From contig JANWHW010000030.1 of NCBI GenBank assembly GCA_025450195.1, positions 1 through 45,851 of the forward strand: 45,851 nucleotides of DNA, written 5' to 3'. This stretch comes from Solirubrobacterales bacterium (GTDB lineage: Bacteria > Actinomycetota > Thermoleophilia > Solirubrobacterales > 70-9). The position numbers were made by a program, and so were the translations under genes. The notes below the pieces were generated by a model that did not search any database, had not been told where the DNA came from, and saw only the letters and a program-made list of their open reading frames with translations. How positions within the stretch are numbered: the first letter of the stretch is position 1; each line of letters starts with the position of its first letter. Below, in pieces: positions 40,286 to 45,851 of the stretch.

Positions 40286-42340
40286 GTGGCTAAGGACACC
40301 GAGAAGCTGATTCGCCAGCTCTCCCTTATCTCGTTCCTGATGGCCCAGGGAAGGCCAGTTTCGGCCCTGGAGATCAAGCGCGAGGTGGAGGGCTACAGCG
40401 ACATGAACGATGACGCCTTCGCGCGGCGCTTCTATGCCGATCGCGCTGAGTTGGACAGCCTCGGCATTCAGCTCGGCGTGGAGAAACCAGGTGAGGGATT
40501 CTTCGAGGCCGAGCTCTACTCGCTACCGCCCGAGAATTTCTACCTCGACGCGATCGAGTTCGACGAGGGCGAGTTGGCCTCGCTCAGCACGGCGCTTTCG
40601 TTGCTCACCGATGGCGGCTTCGCCTACGCGGAGCCGTTGCGGCTTGCCCTCCAGCAGGTCGCTTGGGGACATCCGAACCCGCTCAGCGAAGAGGGAGCGT
40701 CAGCCCCGGTCGAGATGGCGATGACCGCCTCAGCCGGCGGGCGCGACCTCTCGCAGCGCCTCTCCAAGATCGAGACCGCCATCTCTCGCCGCAAGACGAT
40801 CGAGTTCACCTACTACACGATGGAGCGCGACGATACGGCGAAGCGCAAGGTCGACCCCTACCACCTCGTGTTCCGCAGCGGCCAGTTCTATTTGATCGGC
40901 TACTCGCACGAGCGCGATGCCGTGCGGGTTTTCCGCCTCTCCCGCATCCAGGACAAGGTCGGCTATGCCACCAAGGCCGAGCACGATTTCTCACCTCCAG
41001 AGGACTTCGACCGCCGCGACTACGGCCAGCGTGCCGACTGGCAGCTGGGGGAGCTGGCGGCCACTGCGAAGATCTTCGTGCGCGAGCGCATCGCCTGGCT
41101 GATCGAGCGCGATTACACCACCTACGGCAAATTGCGCCCAGCGAAGAAGTCAGATGGTGCGCCGGGCAAGGGCTCGATCTTCGAAACCGAATACGCATCG
41201 CCCCGGGAGCTGATCGCTTGGGTACTGCGCTGGCGCCAGAACGCCAGCGTCCTCGGCCCCGGCGAGCTGCGCGAGGAAACGGAGCAGCGCGTCGCGCTTC
41301 TCCGTGACCGTCATGAGAGCAGCTTCGAGCTGGCCAAGACCGTGAAGCGACCGTTGCCCGACCCCCCTCGACGCTCGCGCTCCAATGGCCGCGGAGAGGC
41401 AGCGATTCGCCCGGAGCGATTCGCCCGGCTGGTCACCCTCGCCGGCATGCTGATCGAGTCGGCAAAGGCCGAGGAGCGGTTGCGCGTCGCCGAGTTGCGC
41501 GATCGGTTGGAGCTCACCGACGAAGAGCTGCAGGAAGACATCGACCTGCTCAACGTCGTCAACTTTGGAGGTGGCACGTACGTCCTCTACGCCGAAATCC
41601 AGGGTGACGAGGTCGAGGTCGACTCAGAGCCCTACGGCGACAACTTCGCCCGCCCGGCGCGCCTGCTGCCATTGGAGGCCAAGGCGCTCGTCGCTGCGAT
41701 TGACCTGTTTGGAGATCATCTGCCGCAGGGCGGGCTGCAGAGCGCTCGCAAGAAGATCGTCAAAGCCCTGGGCCACGATCCTTCCGAAGAGGGACTGGAG
41801 ATCGCCTCGGGCGGTGGCGGCGACACCGAGGTGGCCCGAGTCGTCAACGACGCGGTCGTCTCCCGCCGCACCCTCGATATCCAGTACTACAAGGAGAACG
41901 AGGATCAGTTCACCAAACGCTCGGCGGAGCCCTACCGGCTGGAGAATGGCCGCGAGGGCTGGTACGTGGAGTGCTACGACCTGACCAAAGGCGGCATTCG
42001 GCATTTCAAGCTCGATCGGATCAAGGAAGCGACGCTGACCGGCGAGACCTTCGAGCCGCGCCCGGAGGTGGAAGAGCTCGCCGGGGTCGAGGGGTGGATG
42101 ACCGACGGCGAAGTTCCCACCGCGCAGGTGGCCCGGGTGTGGGTCTCGCCCGAGCGAGCTCGCTGGCTGCGCGAGGAGCGGACCGTGGTCGAGGAGCTTG
42201 CCGACGGCGCCGTCGTGGTCGAGCTGCCCTACGCGGGAACGTCGTGGCTGGTGCGGGAGATCCTGCGCGGCGCCGGCGACCTGGTGGTGCTGGAGCCCGA
42301 GGACGCCCGCGAGGCGATCTCAAAAGGGGTCGAGGGCTGA
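40286..42340 (+). CDS. fused PafB-PafC (double WYL) transcriptional regulator
   Basis: 684 residues from GTG 40286. Two halves each have a helix-turn-helix at the start (IRQLSLISFLMAQGRPVSALEIKREV and residues about 370-420, RFARLVTLAGMLIESAKAEERLRVAELRDRLEL) followed by a WYL region (RKTIEFTYYTMERDDTAKRKVDPYHLVFRSGQFYLIGY and RRTLDIQYYKENEDQFTKRSAEPYRLENGREGWYVECYD). In mycobacteria separate PafB and PafC dimerise and drive a LexA-independent DNA damage response; here the two are one protein, as in some other actinobacteria. An MrfA-type repair helicase lies elsewhere in the window. Confidence 0.9.
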   Translation: MAKDTEKLIRQLSLISFLMAQGRPVSALEIKREVEGYSDMNDDAFARRFYADRAELDSLGIQLGVEKPGEGFFEAELYSLPPENFYLDAIEFDEGELASLSTALSLLTDGGFAYAEPLRLALQQVAWGHPNPLSEEGASAPVEMAMTASAGGRDLSQRLSKIETAISRRKTIEFTYYTMERDDTAKRKVDPYHLVFRSGQFYLIGYSHERDAVRVFRLSRIQDKVGYATKAEHDFSPPEDFDRRDYGQRADWQLGELAATAKIFVRERIAWLIERDYTTYGKLRPAKKSDGAPGKGSIFETEYASPRELIAWVLRWRQNASVLGPGELREETEQRVALLRDRHESSFELAKTVKRPLPDPPRRSRSNGRGEAAIRPERFARLVTLAGMLIESAKAEERLRVAELRDRLELTDEELQEDIDLLNVVNFGGGTYVLYAEIQGDEVEVDSEPYGDNFARPARLLPLEAKALVAAIDLFGDHLPQGGLQSARKKIVKALGHDPSEEGLEIASGGGGDTEVARVVNDAVVSRRTLDIQYYKENEDQFTKRSAEPYRLENGREGWYVECYDLTKGGIRHFKLDRIKEATLTGETFEPRPEVEELAGVEGWMTDGEVPTAQVARVWVSPERARWLREERTVVEELADGAVVVELPYAGTSWLVREILRGAGDLVVLEPEDAREAISKGVEG

Positions 42341-42442
42341 CCCGAGAGGCGGAAGCCCCCCTGCTGCCAGATTCTGTTGGCGAATTAGTGAGCCCAGGGG
42401 CTACAAAAGTCGTCAACAAATCCAGCGGGTGCGAGAGCTGAG

Positions 42443-43189
42443 GTGGACACGGCGCCGGGGCACCCCGAGATCGCACGAATCGTCGCTCCGAACCCGGGGG
42501 CGATGACCTTAGAGGGGACGAACACCTACCTATATGGAGCAGATCCGTGTGTGGCGATCGATCCCGGCCCCGACGACGCCGGCCATCTCGCCGCCGTTCG
42601 TGCCGCTGCAACCGAGCGCGGCGGCGTCGGCGTCATCCTCCTCACCCACAGCCATGGGGACCATGCCGATGGGGCGAGTCATCTAGCCGAAATGGCGAAG
42701 GGGTCGGCGGGGGCGCCACCGGTCATCCTTCCCTCTGATGGCGATGAGCACGGCGGCCTGCGTGCCATCTCCACGCCCGGCCACGCCGCCGACCACGTTT
42801 GCCTTCTGACCGCCGACCACGTTTGCTTCAGCGGCGACCTGGTTCTCGGCGAGGGCTCGACTTTCGTCCCCCCCGACGGGGGTTCGCTCTCGGCCTATAT
42901 GGATTCTCTGCGGCGCGTCCAAGCCGAGCCGATCGAGTTGATCTGCCCCGGGCATGGGCCGTGGGTGGAAGACCCCACCGCGAAGCTGGCGGAATACGTC
43001 GAGCACCGCGAGATGCGGGAGCGCCGGCTGGTGGCCGCCCTCGAGCGCGGCGAGCGCTCGCGCGAGGCGCTGCTGGCCGAGGTCTGGGACGACGTGCCGG
43101 CGCAGGTCCGCCCAGCCGCGGCACTGGTGATGGAGGCCCATCTCGAGAAGCTGAAAGGTGAGGGCAGACTCCCGGGGGAACTCACCTAG
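42443..43189 (+). CDS. MBL-fold metallo-hydrolase
   Basis: 248 residues with GTG start (VDTAPGHPEI). VILLTHSHGDHADGASHL is the Zn-binding HxHxDH motif, and ISTPGHAADHVCL, FSGDLVLGEGSTF and CPGHGPWVED provide the remaining ligands. It resembles the LACTB2/glyoxalase II branch; a C-terminal winged helix (residues about 190-245) is typical. Substrate not deducible. Confidence 0.93.
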   Translation: MDTAPGHPEIARIVAPNPGAMTLEGTNTYLYGADPCVAIDPGPDDAGHLAAVRAAATERGGVGVILLTHSHGDHADGASHLAEMAKGSAGAPPVILPSDGDEHGGLRAISTPGHAADHVCLLTADHVCFSGDLVLGEGSTFVPPDGGSLSAYMDSLRRVQAEPIELICPGHGPWVEDPTAKLAEYVEHREMRERRLVAALERGERSREALLAEVWDDVPAQVRPAAALVMEAHLEKLKGEGRLPGELT

Positions 43190-43283
43190 GACGACTAGCG
43201 AAATCCCGTGCGGGCGGCGAGCGCCGGACCAAGCGGGCAAGGACGCAGGATTTCCTGGCCAGCCAGCCAGGTGATACACATCG

Positions 43284-45695
43284 GTGGTGATCTCAAGGCG
43301 TAAGAAGGCGGCTTCGAAGGGTGCCGGTACCGCAGCACGCGCCGGCCTCATCGTGGGAGCCGCAAGCGCCGGGCTTTTCGCCGCTGGTGCAGCCACCCTC
43401 TGGCACTGGCTGGCGAGGCGGCCGCTGCCACAGGAGGAGGGCGAGATCGAGCTGGAGGCACTCGAAGGCGCCGTGAGAGTGAGGCGGGATCGCTGGGGAG
43501 TCCCTCACATCGAGGCGGAGCGCTCCGCTGACCTCTGGTTCGCGGAGGGCTTCTGCCACGGGCAAGACCGGCTCTGGCAGATGGACTTCTATCGCCGCGC
43601 CGTCTCCGGGCGGCTATCTGAGATGGCCGGCGCCGAGACACTGCCGGTCGACCGGCTGATGCGCACGCTGGGGATTCGCCGAGCCGCTGAGCGCGAGGCG
43701 GCGGCCCTCGACGCCGAGACGCGCGGCCTGCTCGAGCGCTTCTGCGAGGGGGTCAACGCGGCGGCTGCGTCGGCCAAGGCGCTGCCATTCGAGATGCAGT
43801 TGCTGCGGCTTGACTTTTCGCCATGGCGGCCCGTCGACATTCTCAGCCTCGGCAAGCTGCTCGCCTTTGGGCTCTCGACCAACTGGGAGAAGGAGCTGCT
43901 CCGCTCCGACATGACACGCGCACTGGGCCCTGAGTTGGCAGCCAAGCTCGACCCGGGATACCCGGCTGACAACCCTGTCGTCACCCAGGAAACCTGGTCG
44001 GGCGATGGCCTCGCGCTCGCCGAGCAGATCGACGCCGTACGCAATTCGATCGGGATGGCCACCGAGGCAAGCGGCTCCAACAACTGGGCGGTTTCAGGCG
44101 CGCTGAGCGCGACGGGCTCGCCGCTCCTTGCCGGCGATCCTCACCTGCCACAGAGCATGCCGGGCATCTGGTACCAGGTCGGCCTCACCCTCGGCGACCG
44201 CTGCGTCCGCGGCGCCTCGCTGCCGGGGATGCCGGGCATCTACATGGGCCAGAACGACGACGTCTGCTGGACCTTCACCAACGTGATGGCGGATGTGCAG
44301 GACCTCTTCATCGAGCGGATCGAGGGCGAGCGCTACATGTTCGAAGGCGAGTGGCGAGCGCTGGAGATCCACCGGGAGGAGATCGCGGTGAAAGGCCGCG
44401 ACGAGCCGGAGATGCTCGAAGTGCGCTCCACTCACCATGGGCCGATCGTCAACGAGGCGCTGGGCGCCGACGACGCCGAGCCGCTCGCGCTGCGCTGGAT
44501 CACCCTCGACGAGCCGACCGCGTTCAAGGGCATCTTCGACCTGCACGCGATCAGTTCAGGGCCGGAGCTGGTTTCGATGCTCGAGGGCCACACCTCGCCG
44601 GCTTCGAATCTGGTCTGGGCCGATCGCCACGGCTCGATCGGCTACAAGCTCGTCGGACGCCTGCCGTTGCGCAAGGGCGGCTGCCCCGATCTGCCGAAGC
44701 CGGGCTGGACGGGCGAGTTCGAGTGGGAGGGGGCGATTCCCTACGAGGAGCTCCCCGAGACGATCGACCCTGAGAGCGGCTTCCTGATCACCGCCAACAA
44801 CCGCATCGTCGGCGACGAGTATCCCCATCACATCACCAGCGATTGGCTCGACGGCTTCCGGGCACGACGCATTGAGGATCTGCTGCGGGCAAGCTCCGAG
44901 CACGACATCGACGGCTTCGAGGAGATGCAGTCGGACAACCTCTCGATCCCTGGGCTCGAGGCGGCGCGGCGGCTTAGCCAGCTGAGCCCACCCGGCCAAC
45001 GTGAGATGAGCGCGATCGAGCGGCTGCGCAGCTGGGATGGGCGTCTTGACCCGGACTCGATTGCCGGCACGATCTACCAGGCCTTCCTGCTGCGCCTTGC
45101 TCGCGGCACCGCCCGCGCGATGATCGGAGACCGGGACCTCTGTGAGCGCTGGCTCGACCGTGCCGACAACGGCTTCACGCCCCACGTCACCTCGCCCTGG
45201 CGCTGGCACTCGCATCTGATGAAGCTCTGGGAGGAGGGTGACGAAGAGCTGATTGGCCGGCCGTGGGATGAGCTGGCGCTGGAATCGCTGTCGGGGGCGC
45301 TCGACGACCTCGGCGATCGCTTTGGCCCCGACCCAGAGGGTTGGCGCTGGGGCCATGTGCATGAGATGGAGTTCCCTCACCCGCTCGGCGAGGCGAATCC
45401 TCTGCTGCGCAAGCTCCTGAACCGCCGCCTCAAGGCCGGTGGCGCCCAGGAGACAGTGAGTCAGATCGCCTATGACCCGAACGATCCTTACCGGGCGGTT
45501 TGGGCGCCGAGCTGGCGCCTGGTTGCCGACCCCACCGACCCCGACCGCTCACGCTGGCAAATGTTCACCGGCCAGTCGGGCCATCCCGCCAGCCCTCACT
45601 ACGACGACCTTCAGGCCGACTGGCTCGAGGGCCGCACCCAGCCGGCGGCCGGCGAGGGCCCCTGGCGCGAGCTGGCCCTGGTGCCGCCGCGCTAG
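43284..45695 (+). CDS. penicillin acylase-family N-terminal nucleophile hydrolase
   Basis: 803 residues. A basic start and hydrophobic segment (AGLIVGAASAGLFAAGAATLW) act as export signal or anchor. GAVRVRRDRWGVPHIEAERSADLWFAEGFCHGQDRLWQMDFYRR is the usual alpha-chain opening. ATEASGSNNWAVSG holds the maturation site: Ser265 in front of NNW becomes the first residue of the beta chain. Members cleave acyl amides such as acyl-homoserine lactones or beta-lactams. The last gene before the insertion sequence. Confidence 0.95.
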   Translation: MVISRRKKAASKGAGTAARAGLIVGAASAGLFAAGAATLWHWLARRPLPQEEGEIELEALEGAVRVRRDRWGVPHIEAERSADLWFAEGFCHGQDRLWQMDFYRRAVSGRLSEMAGAETLPVDRLMRTLGIRRAAEREAAALDAETRGLLERFCEGVNAAAASAKALPFEMQLLRLDFSPWRPVDILSLGKLLAFGLSTNWEKELLRSDMTRALGPELAAKLDPGYPADNPVVTQETWSGDGLALAEQIDAVRNSIGMATEASGSNNWAVSGALSATGSPLLAGDPHLPQSMPGIWYQVGLTLGDRCVRGASLPGMPGIYMGQNDDVCWTFTNVMADVQDLFIERIEGERYMFEGEWRALEIHREEIAVKGRDEPEMLEVRSTHHGPIVNEALGADDAEPLALRWITLDEPTAFKGIFDLHAISSGPELVSMLEGHTSPASNLVWADRHGSIGYKLVGRLPLRKGGCPDLPKPGWTGEFEWEGAIPYEELPETIDPESGFLITANNRIVGDEYPHHITSDWLDGFRARRIEDLLRASSEHDIDGFEEMQSDNLSIPGLEAARRLSQLSPPGQREMSAIERLRSWDGRLDPDSIAGTIYQAFLLRLARGTARAMIGDRDLCERWLDRADNGFTPHVTSPWRWHSHLMKLWEEGDEELIGRPWDELALESLSGALDDLGDRFGPDPEGWRWGHVHEMEFPHPLGEANPLLRKLLNRRLKAGGAQETVSQIAYDPNDPYRAVWAPSWRLVADPTDPDRSRWQMFTGQSGHPASPHYDDLQADWLEGRTQPAAGEGPWRELALVPPR

Positions 45696-45729
45696 TCCGC
45701 CCCCGGACGCATGCGGGGGTTTCGCTAGC

Positions 45730-45851
45730 TGTAGATGCCAGTCACGTTGTTCCGGCTAGCTCCCTGAGCCGCGCAATAGGCGGCCGGTGGCCGAGGGCGC
45801 CATGTCGTCTGCGGTAGTTGTAGCGCTCGATCCATCCCGAGAGGGCCGCGG
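45730..45851 (-). mobile_element. IS481-family element, terminal part (runs out of the window)
   Basis: The element appears to begin at TGT (45730) in TGTAGATGCCAGTCACG, typical of IS481 ends. The six bases before it, GCTAGC (45724-45729), fit the family's NCTAGN target, so this may be one copy of the target duplication. The other end is outside the window. Confidence 0.6.
45742..45851 (-). CDS. IS481-family transposase, C-terminal end (partial)
   Basis: The minus strand reads AALSGWIERYNYRRRHGALG..., with HRPPIARLREL before the stop at 45742-45744. WIERYNYRRRHGALGHRPP is the characteristic end of the DDE integrase core of IS481 transposases. Only 35 codons are in the window; whether the gene is intact is unknown. 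Confidence 0.85.
   Translation of the reverse strand, partial: AALSGWIERYNYRRRHGALGHRPPIARLRELAGTT

Overview
The window is GC-rich, densely packed chromosomal DNA from a high-GC Gram-positive bacterium. Three features point to the Actinomycetota, and probably to a Solirubrobacterales/Thermoleophilia-type lineage: a fused PafB-PafC regulator, an AbiEi/DUF559 protein, and many secreted or lipid-anchored proteins of unknown function. That placement is an inference from gene content. I see about 48 protein genes, two tRNA genes, one CIRCE element, one ArsR-type operator, a small family of palindromic repeats, one gene relic and the end of an insertion sequence. Most of the window is ordinary housekeeping.

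Layout. 1-2.5 kb: a truncated aldonolactone oxidase converges on a D-amino-acid deaminase/aldolase. 2.5-5 kb: tRNA-Ser, a lower-GC stretch with a small membrane protein, a small alpha/beta-barrel protein, a GAP-family membrane protein and a cyclophilin. 5-12.2 kb: a large secreted Ig-like protein, an Mrp-type Fe-S carrier ATPase facing a 7Fe ferredoxin, an NDUFA9-like reductase, a secreted GH26-like protein and an AbiEi/DUF559 gene. That last gene is bracketed by two copies, in opposite orientation, of a roughly 49-bp palindromic repeat; a third, solo copy lies at 4976. 12.3-14.5 kb: groES-groEL under a CIRCE element. 14.5-23 kb: SRPBCC, ASCH and PHP proteins, an acyl-CoA carboxylase alpha chain, a sulfatase, a HAD hydrolase and sucCD. 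23-26.7 kb: a two-module DUF4389 membrane protein coupled to an M48 protease, then an aminotransferase. 26.8-28.4 kb: a HAD phosphatase and a DtxR-type regulator. 28.4-32.1 kb: a tight operon of a divergent DHPS-like gene, an MrfA-type helicase and a LOG-like protein. 32.2-34.5 kb: tRNA-Phe, then a lower-GC stretch with a 51-codon ORF, a methyltransferase, a phosphoesterase and the relic of an SMC/Rad50-like ATPase.

34.5-38.7 kb: signal peptidase I with a lipoprotein, then a toxic-ion block. In this block arsR-aquaporin-arsC-DUF3817-small secreted peptide run leftward from a perfect palindromic operator, and two crcB fluoride-channel genes run rightward from the same intergenic space. 38.7-45.7 kb: a YhaM-like HD/OB nuclease, a small membrane protein, fused PafBC, an MBL-fold hydrolase and a penicillin acylase-family hydrolase. 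The window ends in an IS481-type element that begins exactly next to GCTAGC, which fits that family's known NCTAGN target.

The most system-like observation is the hairpin-bracketed AbiEi/DUF559 gene with a solo copy of the same hairpin elsewhere. Its layout resembles REP/RAYT elements, but the nuclease is of a different family. The next most interesting are the combined arsenic/fluoride block and the folP-like/mrfA/LOG operon.
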